Shown one piece after another: positions 1 through 8,371 of a stretch of DNA of 64,000 nucleotides. The notes beneath the pieces were generated by a model that saw only the letters and a program-made list of their open reading frames with translations, searched no databases and was not told the DNA's origin. The position numbers were made by a program, and so were the translations under genes. Source of the DNA: Nitrincola alkalilacustris (GTDB taxonomy: Bacteria > Pseudomonadota > Gammaproteobacteria > Pseudomonadales > Balneatricaceae); the NCBI RefSeq assembly GCF_008973755.1, contig NZ_WBOM01000010.1:1-64000 (forward strand). Reading direction: 5' to 3'. Every line of letters starts with the position of its first letter. Within the stretch, counting starts at the first letter, position 1.

Positions 1-121
1 TATTGACGTTAATACCCAGCTCCCTAGCCGTCTGGGTGACGGGTTGATCAGACTCTACCGCCAGTTTGACTGCCGACTCTTTGAACTCAGCTGTATAGGA
101 ATTGCTTTTCTTCTGACTCAT
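1..121 (-). CDS. IS3-family transposase OrfA, N-terminal part (runs off left edge)
   Basis: The minus strand from an ATG at 121 encodes about 40 residues beginning MSQKKSNSYTAEFKESAVKL and ending at the window edge in TARELGINVN. This is the typical start of the helix-turn-helix OrfA of IS3-family elements, which binds the terminal repeats and is joined to the OrfB integrase by frameshifting in that family. Only the N-terminus lies in the window, so neither the frameshift site nor the DDE domain can be judged. The element sits inside another transposase gene (see 185-343). The subgroup within IS3 cannot be settled from 40 residues. Confidence 0.85.
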   Translation of the reverse strand, partial: MSQKKSNSYTAEFKESAVKLAVESDQPVTQTARELGINVN

Positions 122-184
122 GACACACACCTTTTGTAGGCAGGTGATCTTACCTGCAGTTGTGTGTCCGGGAAACTATAGCCA
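122..184 (-). mobile_element. Left terminal region of the IS3-family element
   Basis: Between the OrfA start and position 184 the minus strand reads TGGCTATAGTTTCCCGGACA, the usual look of an IS3-family outer end (it begins TG and contains a TTTCCCGGACA core). The element boundary at 184 is inferred because the reading frame of the neighbouring IS1380-type transposase fragment is recognisable up to 185 and stops making sense after it. The other end and the target duplication lie outside the window. Confidence 0.65.
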
Positions 185-343
185 CTTCATAAGATCGATA
201 TTAGCGATACCATGCCGCTTGCTAACGCTACGTGTTGTCTTGTGCAGAGAGGTCATTTGGTTGAGGCAGTGGCCGATTAAGGCAAGCCCACCATGAGGTG
301 TGATCACTTCGGTTTTAGACTGTACGAGCTTGAATTTACGCAT
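185..343 (-). pseudogene. IS1380-family transposase, 53-residue N-terminal fragment cut by the IS3 element
   Basis: From an ATG at 343 the minus strand encodes MRKFKLVQSKTEVITPHGGL followed by ALIGHCLNQMTSLHK and KRHGIANIDLMK. The THGGLAL-type start and the HGI.xxIDLMK segment are what I know from the N-terminus of IS1380-family transposases. After residue 53 the frame enters the IS3 terminal sequence and stops two codons later, so the gene is broken. The remaining ~400 residues would lie left of the IS3 copy, outside the window. The family assignment rests on remembered N-terminal similarity over a short stretch. Confidence 0.6.
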
Positions 344-457
344 GCTATCAACATCACTGTTTGGGTGAATGGGCAGTGATGTCTATTTTAACGCTGGAAG
401 CCTTGCTGTTGCAGGGTTTTTGAGCACCTTTATTGAATCCGAAGTCACGGATTCAGG
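344..457 (-). mobile_element. Probable outer end of the IS1380-family element
   Basis: Upstream of the broken transposase start, the minus strand from 457 reads CCTGAATCCGTGACTTCGGA. A CCT start is typical of IS1380-family terminal repeats. The end contains an internal palindrome GAATCCG (435-441) and CGGATTC (448-454). I place the element edge at 457 on this basis. From 458 to 574 there is only the leader of the CDGSH gene. Confidence 0.45.
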
Positions 458-574
458 TTATTACATATGTGAAATGAAAGTCAGGTGATCTGCTATCTTG
501 ATATAGAAGGACTTATCCAACTCATTCAGAACTGACTCTAATCAGCTAACACAGTTTACAACAGGAGATACAAG

Positions 575-814
575 ATGACAGAACCCATCATTGCGCAGAA
601 AGGCCCCTATGCCACAGAGGTGGAGGAGGGAAAGCGCTACGTCTGGTGCGCCTGTGGTCGCAGTCAGACTCAACCCTTATGTGATGGCACGCATAAGACA
701 ACAGATCTGCGCCCCGTTGTTTATACGGCTGATAAAGCCGGCAAGGTCTATTTTTGCGGTTGCAAGCAAACCTCAAACAAACCATTATGTGACGGCACTC
801 ACAACAGCCTCTGA
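575..814 (+). CDS. CDGSH iron-sulfur domain protein, two tandem motifs
   Basis: This 79-residue soluble protein has two CDGSH-type [2Fe-2S] sites. The first uses C25-x-C27, S30, C36-D-G-T-H40. The second uses C61-x-C63, S67, C72-D-G-T-H76. In this family three Cys and one His hold a redox-active, labile cluster; bacterial tandem forms of about 80 residues are common and have no firmly assigned role. The ATG at 575 follows a good ribosome site (CAGGAG, 560-565). The gene lies 118 bp from the IS1380 end and is followed by a strong hairpin, so it is probably monocistronic. The cluster ligands are complete, so I expect a functional protein. Confidence 0.9.
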   Translation: MTEPIIAQKGPYATEVEEGKRYVWCACGRSQTQPLCDGTHKTTDLRPVVYTADKAGKVYFCGCKQTSNKPLCDGTHNSL

Positions 815-827
815 CCGGCTGTTGTGA
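799..827 (+). terminator. Hairpin after the CDGSH gene
   Basis: TCACAACAGCC (799-809) pairs perfectly with GGCTGTTGTGA (817-827) around a 7-base loop and overlaps the CDGSH stop codon. There is no T-run after it, so it may be a weak or Rho-assisted terminator, or an mRNA-stabilising structure before mtgA. Confidence 0.5.
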
Positions 828-854
828 ATCCCATGGTTATCCCGAGATCTGTAC

Positions 855-1559
855 GTGCGTCGATTGCTTCGCCTGACATTCCGTTATCTTTTTCTGGCTC
901 TGCTGGCATGGGTTCTGCTCAGTCTGTTGCTGGTCGTTCCACTCAAGTGGATCAATCCTCCCATCACCATGGTGATGATTGATCGCTGGATCAACAACAG
1001 CAGTGAGGATTTCAAATTACGCCAGACATGGCTCAGCTGGGATGAAATTCCGACACATGCGACGTTAGCCGTTGTGGCGTCCGAAGATCAACTGTTTCCG
1101 TTTCATCGTGGTTTTGACATGAATGCGATTCAGCAGGCGCTACGCGAGCGTGAGCGTCGTGGGCAGCTGCGTGGAGCCAGCACGATCAGTCAGCAGGTGG
1201 CACGTAACCTCTATCTCTGGACCAGCCGCAGTTGGATCAGAAAAGCGATTGAGGCCTGGTTTACGCTGCTGATAGAGCTGACCTGGAGCAAACAACGCAT
1301 TCTTGAGGTGTATCTCAATATTGCCGAGTGGGGACCGGGGGTGTTTGGAATTGAAGAGGCCAGCCTGCACCATTTCGGCAGACCGGCCGCACAATTGACC
1401 CCGATGCAAGCCGCTCTTCTGGCCTCGACCCTGCCCAGTCCGCTTCGCTATGATCCGGCAAATCCTGCTAATCATCTTCGCAATCGCGCTAACTGGAATC
1501 TGGAGCAGCAACGCAGGCTCGGTGGTGCGCAGTGGCTGGCACCGCTTAATGAGCGTTAG
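855..1559 (+). CDS. mtgA: Monofunctional biosynthetic peptidoglycan glycosyltransferase
   Basis: MtgA polymerises lipid II into glycan strands at the outer face of the inner membrane, without a transpeptidase domain. The 234-residue length is normal. A single membrane anchor spans about residues 10-30. The GT51 motifs are present: SEDQLFPFHRGFD with catalytic E77, GASTISQQVARNLYL (107-121) and EVYLNIAEWGPGVFG (151-165). The start is a GTG at 855; no in-frame ATG lies before the anchor. It converges with the methyltransferase gene, whose stop is 26 bp away. Confidence 0.95.
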   Translation: MRRLLRLTFRYLFLALLAWVLLSLLLVVPLKWINPPITMVMIDRWINNSSEDFKLRQTWLSWDEIPTHATLAVVASEDQLFPFHRGFDMNAIQQALRERERRGQLRGASTISQQVARNLYLWTSRSWIRKAIEAWFTLLIELTWSKQRILEVYLNIAEWGPGVFGIEEASLHHFGRPAAQLTPMQAALLASTLPSPLRYDPANPANHLRNRANWNLEQQRRLGGAQWLAPLNER

Positions 1560-1585
1560 CTGACTGGTACTGATTCTCTGTACTT

Positions 1586-2677
1586 TCAGCCACACTCTGC
1601 CACAACATAGATATTGAAGGGGTCATGATCCAGTCGATGTGCCTGGAGTTTGCTGAAACCCGCTTGCTGCAGCATCTCCATCGCCAACTCCTCACCCCAC
1701 ATGGTGCCGAGGCCTGGGCCTCCCTGACCCAGAGAGACGGGTGTACAGTGCATGCAGGAAACGCTGTATAGCAAGGGTGCTACTGGGTGATCGACATTTT
1801 TTTCCAGATAGCTTGACCCGCCAATATCCTGCATCAGATAGACCCCACCAGGTTTCAGAGCCTTTGCAATTCTTGCCAGCAGACCCGCCGGGTCGGACTG
1901 GTCGTGCACCGCATCAAAGGTCGTGACCAGATCAAAACATGCTTCCTTATCGAAGTATTGCAGGTCCAGCGCCTCAAACCTCAAGTTGGTTATCCCAAGC
2001 ATTGCTGCTTTTTGCTGAGTCGGTGCAAAAGCCTCTTCACACAGGTCATACCCTACAAATCGGCTGTTTGGATAAGCTTGAGCCAGTTCCAGGAGTGCCA
2101 GTCCTCGACCACACCCGGCATCCATGACATCAATACCTGACTCGAGTTTGAGTCCCAGCCCGGGAATCAGGGGTATGATGTGATCAAACAGCGCCGCCAC
2201 AACAGTCTGGCTGCTGTCTTCCGCCATGAAAGTGTGGAAGCAGGGATAATCACCATATGCAAGCCCCTCACCGGATTTGAAACACTCTATTATCCGGTCA
2301 TGTACAGTGCCCATCATTGGGATAAGCTGCGCCATCACTGCCAGATTATCGGGCGTTGCAGCGCGTGTCAGACAGCCAGCCTTGGCCTGGCTCAAACTGT
2401 AAAGCTTATTCTCCGCGTCATAGTCGATGACACCACCACAGGTCAACGCAGCCAACCATTCACGTACATATCGCTCATTAAGGTGGCAGGTATCCGCCAG
2501 CAACTGACTGCTTATGGGTGATAGTCTCGCCATCTTGTCAAACAGCTCAAGGCGATGACCTATCGAGATCATAACCATAGTGGCAGAGTGATTGAGCATC
2601 TCCATCAGTTGGCCGGCAAACTCTTCTGTCTCTATTATATTTTTGTCAGCCATACCAAGATCAACAGCATGATTCAT
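1586..2677 (-). CDS. Class I SAM-dependent methyltransferase with winged-helix N-terminus
   Basis: The 363-residue protein has an N-terminal winged-helix/dimerisation region (about 20-110) and a C-terminal Rossmann methyltransferase. Motif I is D186-AGCGRG and the following strand carries FVGYDL (207-212), expected to bind SAM. The layout matches the Rv2258c-like group of small-molecule methyltransferases, whose substrates are mostly unknown. The ATG at 2677 has a good ribosome site (AAGAGGTG); a second possible start is Met9. It is divergent from a GlxA-type regulator across a 139-bp gap, which suggests that the regulator controls it. No substrate can be named. Confidence 0.8.
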   Translation of the reverse strand: MNHAVDLGMADKNIIETEEFAGQLMEMLNHSATMVMISIGHRLELFDKMARLSPISSQLLADTCHLNERYVREWLAALTCGGVIDYDAENKLYSLSQAKAGCLTRAATPDNLAVMAQLIPMMGTVHDRIIECFKSGEGLAYGDYPCFHTFMAEDSSQTVVAALFDHIIPLIPGLGLKLESGIDVMDAGCGRGLALLELAQAYPNSRFVGYDLCEEAFAPTQQKAAMLGITNLRFEALDLQYFDKEACFDLVTTFDAVHDQSDPAGLLARIAKALKPGGVYLMQDIGGSSYLEKNVDHPVAPLLYSVSCMHCTPVSLGQGGPGLGTMWGEELAMEMLQQAGFSKLQAHRLDHDPFNIYVVAECG

Positions 2678-2816
2678 GTGTGTGACACCTCTTATTATCT
2701 GAATGAAAGAGCCAATACTTTAGACCTTGCTGGCATTTTCACTTAAGCGGTAAAATCCAAAAAACAGTCAAATATGCCAATTCTTGCCCGAGCGTTTAAC
2801 ACAGCGGAAAGCCTGC
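2678..2816. promoter_or_regulatory. Divergent promoter region between methyltransferase and GlxA-type regulator
   Basis: A 139-bp gap separates the two divergent starts. It is AT-rich and should hold both promoters and any regulator site. I could not assign a convincing palindrome or -35/-10 pair by eye. Confidence 0.4.
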
Positions 2817-3845
2817 ATGACAGAAAAAAGCGATAAAACGATTGAGATAGCTATCCTTGCAACGCCTGATGTCACAGCATCAACGGTCTACGGTATGTGT
2901 GATCTGATCGCTTCTGCCGGGCGTGATTGGAGTCTGTTGACGAAAGGGGTAATCGGGCAGCCATGTTTTTCCGTGACAATCGCTTCGATGGATGGAAAGG
3001 AGTTGAGTGTCATCAACAATGGCTGGGTCAAGCCTCATCGTTCTCTAGATGCCAGTTATCAGCCAGATGTTGTCTGCATTCTGGAGCTTTTTGTCGATCT
3101 GAAGCTCGGTATGAAGGGGCGCTATGTTCAAGAGATAGAGTGGCTGAAGGCCTATTGGGCGAGAGGAGGCATTATCGCCACGGCCTGCAGTGGGGTACTG
3201 CTCCTTGCAGAATCGGGCCTGCTTGAAGGGTTGGATGCAACAACACATTGGGCAACCAGTGGACTGCTGAGAGAGCATTATCCTACCGTCCGGGTGCATC
3301 CCAACAGAGCGCTTCTGGTAACAGGTGAAGACCAGCGTTTGATCATGGCAGGGGGTGGCACGTCATGGATGGATCTTGGTCTTTACCTGATAGCACGCTT
3401 TGCCGGAGCAGAGGAAGCCGTTAGAACTGCCAAGATCCATCTGATCGACTGGCATGATAACGGGCAGCTACCCTATGCTTATCTTTGCAGCGCCCGCCAG
3501 TCGGAGGATGCAGCCATCGCTCGTTCGCAGGTCTGGCTGGCTGAGAACTATGACAGACCCTCTCCGGTCAGTTCAGCTGCGGAGTTCTCGGGCCTTACTG
3601 AACGCTCTTTCAAGCGTCGCTTCAAGCAGGCTACGGGAATGACACCCATCGATTATGTCCTGACACTGCGCCTTGAAGAAGCCAAGCAGATGCTTGAAGC
3701 AACGGATCTTTCCGTTGAGGAGATAGCTGAAAGCGTCGGCTATCAGGACAGCAGCTTTTTCGGGCGCAAGTTTGCACGGATGGTGGGTATGACGCCAGTA
3801 CAGTATCGACGAAAATTCAAAGTGCTTCACAATATGCTGAGGTGA
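2817..3845 (+). CDS. GlxA-family transcriptional regulator (DJ-1/PfpI-like domain plus AraC HTH)
   Basis: The N-terminal ~200 residues form a DJ-1/PfpI (glutamine-amidotransferase-like) sensor domain, with the nucleophile-elbow region reading TACSGVLLLAESGLL. The C-terminal ~95 residues are an AraC-type double helix-turn-helix, including LEEAKQMLEATDLSVEEIAE and YQDSSFFGRKF. Family members activate catabolic genes for quaternary amines and related compounds (GbdR, CdhR, ArgR types). I chose the ATG at 2817; a TTG at 2784 would add 11 unconvincing residues. The product is 342 residues. Its divergent partner methyltransferase is the obvious candidate target. The ligand is unknown. Confidence 0.87.
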   Translation: MTEKSDKTIEIAILATPDVTASTVYGMCDLIASAGRDWSLLTKGVIGQPCFSVTIASMDGKELSVINNGWVKPHRSLDASYQPDVVCILELFVDLKLGMKGRYVQEIEWLKAYWARGGIIATACSGVLLLAESGLLEGLDATTHWATSGLLREHYPTVRVHPNRALLVTGEDQRLIMAGGGTSWMDLGLYLIARFAGAEEAVRTAKIHLIDWHDNGQLPYAYLCSARQSEDAAIARSQVWLAENYDRPSPVSSAAEFSGLTERSFKRRFKQATGMTPIDYVLTLRLEEAKQMLEATDLSVEEIAESVGYQDSSFFGRKFARMVGMTPVQYRRKFKVLHNMLR

Positions 3846-3898
3846 CGGTGAGTGTGCGGTAGCTAGATTAAAATGGCAGCTCAGTCCCGACCAAACCC

Positions 3899-5683
3899 CT
3901 AGGTCTGCTCTACCGTTGTATCCGTGTGAACCAGATCTGTTTCCTTGACTACACAGTTACGCCCACTGTTCTTGGCTGCATAAAGTGCCCTGTCGGCACG
4001 TAGTATGAGGCTGTCAAGTTGATCCTGCGGTGTATGCTGGTTGAGTTGTGTGAGTGTGCCTACTCCGATACTCAGGGTTACTCGGTAGTGGGTTGAGAAA
4101 CGATGTTCAATATTCAGATCATGGATCGACTTGCGGATACGTTCTGCAACAGCCAGTGCACTGAGTTCGCCCTGGTCGGGCAACAGTATCGCAAACTCCT
4201 CGCCGCCAATTCTGGCTACCAGCTCACCGGCTCGCTGGCACTGTTCATCCATCACTGCGGCAAGCTTTTTTAACACCTTATCGCCCTTGTCGTGCCCATA
4301 GTGGTCGTTATAAGCCTTGAAGAAGTCGACATCCAGCATCAGCAAAGACAGGGGGTGCCCGCTACGCTGAGCACGACGATTCTCAAGCTGCCTGACATGG
4401 TCAAAATGGCGGCGGTTGGCCAGATTCGTCAATGAATCCGTATTGGATAATCTCAGCAGCTCTTTTCTGCACTTTTCAAGCTCGCTGAGGCTGAGCCAGC
4501 GCTCTGTCAGTTTGAAAAAGGCTTCTGCTGTCATTTGTGCCAGTCTTCTTTCCTGTTGGTCTCTGGCTTTTTCATCCATTCCATGCAAAGCCAGCAGAAA
4601 ACTGTCCCGCTCACCAATGAAACAACACACGAGCGTGTTTGGAAGTTTTTTGTCATAGCTGATACTCCAGCCCTTGCTCTTGCCGGGAGAGGGCAGCAGT
4701 TGACCTTCAACCCAGTCTACGATCGCGTTGTCATCACGCCAGATAAACCGCCAGGACCAGGCCTCTCCTGTATTGCAGTTGGCAATTGCACAAGCATTTG
4801 CGCCATGATACTGAGCCACTTCATAAAGTGCTTTTCGAAGTCCTATTGGAAACTCAGGCTGAGGCAGGTCGATCAATCTGGCAGAGATACGTGACAGCAT
4901 ATCAAGGTATTCGTTTATATGGGCGATCACCTCTGTTCGTTGAGTGACCCGATGATCAAGCTGATCTTTTTCATCAGCCAGTGCTGCCATCGCCCTGTCT
5001 CTTTCATCAACATAGCGAGTCAGGCTTTTTCGCAAGGTATTGAAGCCTTCGATCACCTGGTCGATCTCATCACGCCAGCGACGTTTGGGGCGAGTAATTA
5101 CCAAGGGGTGCAGGTGGCGCTTTGGCGAGAGTGTGGCAGTATATTGCGCTATCTGCTGTAGCGGTTTATTAAGGTTTCGCTCCATAATATAGCGTATCAA
5201 CAGATAGATCAGAGCAGTGAACAGGGCCAGCTCCAATAGCTCAAGGGAGATTTTAGCTACCAGCGTGTTGTGCAGGTACTCCGTATCATAGGTCACACGC
5301 AGCGTGCCGATTTGCTGCTCTGGTATGTGCGGATGTGGAATAACAACATCCAGATCTATCTGGTCAGGTGCGGTGATATAGCCAGCACTGAACTGTTGTC
5401 CAGATGAAGCATCAACAATAACAGCGGCTATCTCGGGCCTGACAACAAGAAGCCAGAGATGCTTTTCAATGGCTACTTTATCCTGATTGAGCAACTCACT
5501 CATTAACAAGGGAACATGCGCCATGCTGAAGGCTTCAGCCAGCTGATTAAAGCGATTGAGTTCTGTCTTATAGGTCTGAAAGGATTTGACAGCCCCCATG
5601 GCGACAGCAAACAGGATCGTCATGAAAACGATTTTTGTCAGGAGAATATGAGTCAGTGGTCGTGTTGATTTGATGTCCGCCAT
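3899..5683 (-). CDS. Membrane diguanylate cyclase (periplasmic sensor, HAMP-like linker, GGDEF)
   Basis: This 594-residue protein has membrane helices at about 13-33 and 146-166 enclosing a periplasmic sensor region, then a HAMP-like and coiled segment, an intermediate region (about 255-390) of unknown fold, and a GGDEF domain. The catalytic motif is GGEEF at 493-497, so it should make c-di-GMP from GTP. The residues where the inhibitory RxxD site would lie are R-A-G-E, so classical product inhibition is probably weak or absent. It stands alone, with long intergenic DNA upstream. The input signal is unknown. Confidence 0.88.
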   Translation of the reverse strand: MADIKSTRPLTHILLTKIVFMTILFAVAMGAVKSFQTYKTELNRFNQLAEAFSMAHVPLLMSELLNQDKVAIEKHLWLLVVRPEIAAVIVDASSGQQFSAGYITAPDQIDLDVVIPHPHIPEQQIGTLRVTYDTEYLHNTLVAKISLELLELALFTALIYLLIRYIMERNLNKPLQQIAQYTATLSPKRHLHPLVITRPKRRWRDEIDQVIEGFNTLRKSLTRYVDERDRAMAALADEKDQLDHRVTQRTEVIAHINEYLDMLSRISARLIDLPQPEFPIGLRKALYEVAQYHGANACAIANCNTGEAWSWRFIWRDDNAIVDWVEGQLLPSPGKSKGWSISYDKKLPNTLVCCFIGERDSFLLALHGMDEKARDQQERRLAQMTAEAFFKLTERWLSLSELEKCRKELLRLSNTDSLTNLANRRHFDHVRQLENRRAQRSGHPLSLLMLDVDFFKAYNDHYGHDKGDKVLKKLAAVMDEQCQRAGELVARIGGEEFAILLPDQGELSALAVAERIRKSIHDLNIEHRFSTHYRVTLSIGVGTLTQLNQHTPQDQLDSLILRADRALYAAKNSGRNCVVKETDLVHTDTTVEQT

Positions 5684-5908
5684 GGATCTGTGTGCTTCGT
5701 CTGAGAGTGGAAAAAATGAGGCATCAGCTTATTACGCAAGTTGCAGGAGTGGTGTGAGGATTGGTCAATTGGCAACTGCGTATGTCTCATAGAATCTCCG
5801 TTTCCGAGTTAAGCGTCCATTCAAGTATAGGTGAGATAATTACCTGATGCTGAGTGAGTATTGTCTTATAGTGTAGCCTGTTGTTAATTTGTAATGGAAA
5901 TATAATTT
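5684..5908. promoter_or_regulatory. Divergent promoter region (cyclase / MltA-like gene)
   Basis: 225 bp lie between two outward-facing starts. The sequence is AT-rich near 5860-5905. An imperfect inverted pair AGGT...ACCT occurs near 5829-5845. No promoter could be assigned firmly. Confidence 0.3.
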
Positions 5909-7030
5909 ATGCATTTGGAATATGGATCTGTAGGAAAGGGCTTGTGCACAGCCCTTTTAACACTTTTACCTGTAGCCGCAATTGCTGCGCCCTCATTTAC
6001 TCCTGCGAAGTCACTTGCTTCCGGCCACTGGGCTGAGCACAGCGAGGATCTGTGCAGTGTAGCAAAAGAAACATTAAGCTATCTGCAGCAGGGGCACGCA
6101 TATGACCCCGCTGCCATCCACGGTGGTAAGCTCAGTCAGATCACTGTACCGCAGGCGCGTATCGAGTCAACTTTGGCATTCGTCTGTCAGGTGGTGCAAG
6201 AGGATCGACAAGCCGGTCGCGCATCACGCCTTGCCGATCCGGCATTTATTCAGAAATCCTTTGAACTGGTTCAGTGGTCTCCGGACCGAGCAAGAGCTGC
6301 AAGCCTTTCGGAAGGCAAACCACTGTTGCAGAACATCCCGCAGGACAAGCTGCTGCTGACCAAGTATTACGTGCGGATGGCAGAGGGAAGCGACACCAAG
6401 ACTGCCGACAAGCCCCATGCCCTGTACGGTCTGCCTTATGATGAGACTGATCTGACGCTGGATGAGGCCGACAGTTTGCCTGGTTTGACACGAGCCCGCC
6501 TGGGCAAGCAGGCGGTTCTGGCCGGAGCGCTGGAAACAGAGCCCGCACTGGCGCCACCACTGATCTGGCTAAGCCGTGCGGACCTCGAAGGCGCTCTGCT
6601 GCAAGGAACAGCTGTGCTGGAGCAAAACGGTAAGCGTCGATATTTTAATGTGCACCGTAATAACGGTATTGCCTATGATCGTACCCGCAAACCAGAGGAG
6701 CAGGAGCGTTACTGGTATTTCAAGGAGGTGCCGGGTGTTCTGGGCTATGGTCGTGATGCTGACTACAAGATTCCGGTCAAACCACGTGTGACCGTAGCCG
6801 GAGATATCTTTCAGTTGGGGTTGGGGCGCCTGATACTGCTTGAAACCACCGAGTCGGGCCAAACCACCTATCGCTTGACTGTGCTGGCGGATACAGGCGG
6901 AGCTTTTGCTGATAATCTTTATCAATTGGACTGGCTCAGTGGCTACTACCGTGACTGGGATCATTATCATGCCAATAACCGCCATATCAGCGATTATGCC
7001 AGGACCTGGTTGCTGCTGAAGAAAGAGTAG
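5909..7030 (+). CDS. Secreted MltA-domain-like protein (possible lytic transglycosylase relative)
   Basis: The 373-residue product starts with a signal peptide (about 1-27, ending AAIAAPS) without a lipobox, so it is probably periplasmic and soluble. Segments resembling MltA are TKYYVRMAEGS (151-161), PHALYGLPYDE (169-179), the LSRADLEGALL stretch (221-231) and ADTGGAF (327-333) with the Asp expected for MltA/3D-type barrels, then LYQLDWLSGYY. MltA cleaves peptidoglycan with formation of anhydromuramic ends. Compared with classical MltA the middle is divergent and the lipoprotein anchor is missing, so activity is not assured. It is flanked by a divergent cyclase and a TraB-family gene, neither of which explains its role. 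Confidence 0.6.
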   Translation: MHLEYGSVGKGLCTALLTLLPVAAIAAPSFTPAKSLASGHWAEHSEDLCSVAKETLSYLQQGHAYDPAAIHGGKLSQITVPQARIESTLAFVCQVVQEDRQAGRASRLADPAFIQKSFELVQWSPDRARAASLSEGKPLLQNIPQDKLLLTKYYVRMAEGSDTKTADKPHALYGLPYDETDLTLDEADSLPGLTRARLGKQAVLAGALETEPALAPPLIWLSRADLEGALLQGTAVLEQNGKRRYFNVHRNNGIAYDRTRKPEEQERYWYFKEVPGVLGYGRDADYKIPVKPRVTVAGDIFQLGLGRLILLETTESGQTTYRLTVLADTGGAFADNLYQLDWLSGYYRDWDHYHANNRHISDYARTWLLLKKE

Positions 7031-7149
7031 AAGGGCTAATATCCGTGAGATTACCCTGCATGACTTGGTTATTTCCGGTTGTTCAGGGATAATCCCAGCT
7101 CTTTATACCGTTGCTACGCCAATAACAGACAGGAATACCTGCCAGATTT

Positions 7150-8358
7150 ATGACTACTGCGATTACAGCCGGCCCACGTAAGGTGCTGAAGAAGCATGAT
7201 ACTGAATACACTCTTCTGGGCACCGCCCATGTATCCAAAGCCAGTGCTGATGAAGTACGTGGGCTGATTCGCTCCGGCGAGTTTGACGCAGTGGCGATTG
7301 AGCTCTGTCCGACTCGCTACAGGTCTATTGTTGACCCAAACGCCCTTGAAAAAATGGACCTGTTTCAGGTCATCCGGCAGGGTAAGGCTGGCATGGTCGC
7401 AGCCAGCCTTGCTCTGGGTGCCTATCAGCAGCGCGTTGCTGAAGAGTCCGGCATAGCACCGGGCGAGGAGATGAAAGCTGCCATTGAGGAGGCTAAAGCG
7501 GCAGATATTCCGTTGCTGCTGATTGATCGTGATATCGGCACCACGTTGAAGCGCGTTTATCGCAGTGTTCCCTGGTGGCAGCGCTCAGGACTGATCGGCG
7601 GCATCATCGGCAGTCTTGTTACCAAGGATAAGGTCAGCGCCGAAGAGATAGAAAAGCTGAAAGAGGGTGATGTTTTGCAATCCACCTTTAATGAGTTTGC
7701 CGAAGAGTCAGAGCATCTGTATCAGGCACTGATTACTGAACGCGATCACTATATGGCACTGCGTCTGGCCGAAGACAATGGCGACAGTCGCTACAAAAAA
7801 GTGCTGGTCGTGATCGGTGCTGGCCATCTTCAAGGCATGAGTGAAAGTCTTGAGGGCCACCTCCCTGAGGACCCTTCAATCCAGCGCGCGCTGCTTGATT
7901 CGGTTCCGCCGAGCAGTCGTTGGCCGAAATACATTCCACTTGCGATCATAGGCCTGGTGCTGCTTGGTTTTATCATTGGTTTCAGCCGTAACTCGGAACT
8001 GGGCTGGCAGATGGTCATGGACTGGTTCCTGATCAATGGGACTTTGACCGCGATAGGTGTGCTGTTGGCAGGTGGCCATCCCCTGACAATTATTGCCGGC
8101 TTTTTCGCGGCCCCTTTCACCTCACTGAACCCCACGATCGGTGCCGGATTTGTTGCGGCCGGGGTTGAACTTTTCGTGCGAAAGCCGACCGTAGGAGATT
8201 TCTCACATCTGCGTCATGATGTCACGGCCTTCAGGGGATGGTGGAGAAACCGGGTATCACGGACTTTGCTGGTATTTTTCTTTGCCACGCTGGGCTCTGC
8301 AGCCGGCACCTACATCGGTGGCTTCAGAATTTTTGGCCAGTTGGCAGCCGCAGGCTGA
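7150..8358 (+). CDS. TraB/PrgY-family membrane protein
   Basis: The 402-residue protein has an N-terminal TraB domain (about 15-230) with the family motifs LLGTAHVSKASADEV near the start and VVIGAGHLQGM near 225, where GxxH pairs resemble a metal-dependent (Tiki-like) hydrolase site. About four membrane helices follow from residue 257 onward. PrgY/TraB proteins of Gram-positives reduce peptide-pheromone activity; chromosomal proteobacterial members have no established job. It is followed after 13 bp by ybaK, so the two are probably co-transcribed. Family membership is firm, function is not. Confidence 0.85.
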   Translation: MTTAITAGPRKVLKKHDTEYTLLGTAHVSKASADEVRGLIRSGEFDAVAIELCPTRYRSIVDPNALEKMDLFQVIRQGKAGMVAASLALGAYQQRVAEESGIAPGEEMKAAIEEAKAADIPLLLIDRDIGTTLKRVYRSVPWWQRSGLIGGIIGSLVTKDKVSAEEIEKLKEGDVLQSTFNEFAEESEHLYQALITERDHYMALRLAEDNGDSRYKKVLVVIGAGHLQGMSESLEGHLPEDPSIQRALLDSVPPSSRWPKYIPLAIIGLVLLGFIIGFSRNSELGWQMVMDWFLINGTLTAIGVLLAGGHPLTIIAGFFAAPFTSLNPTIGAGFVAAGVELFVRKPTVGDFSHLRHDVTAFRGWWRNRVSRTLLVFFFATLGSAAGTYIGGFRIFGQLAAAG

Positions 8359-8371
8359 AAGCAGGATCAGC

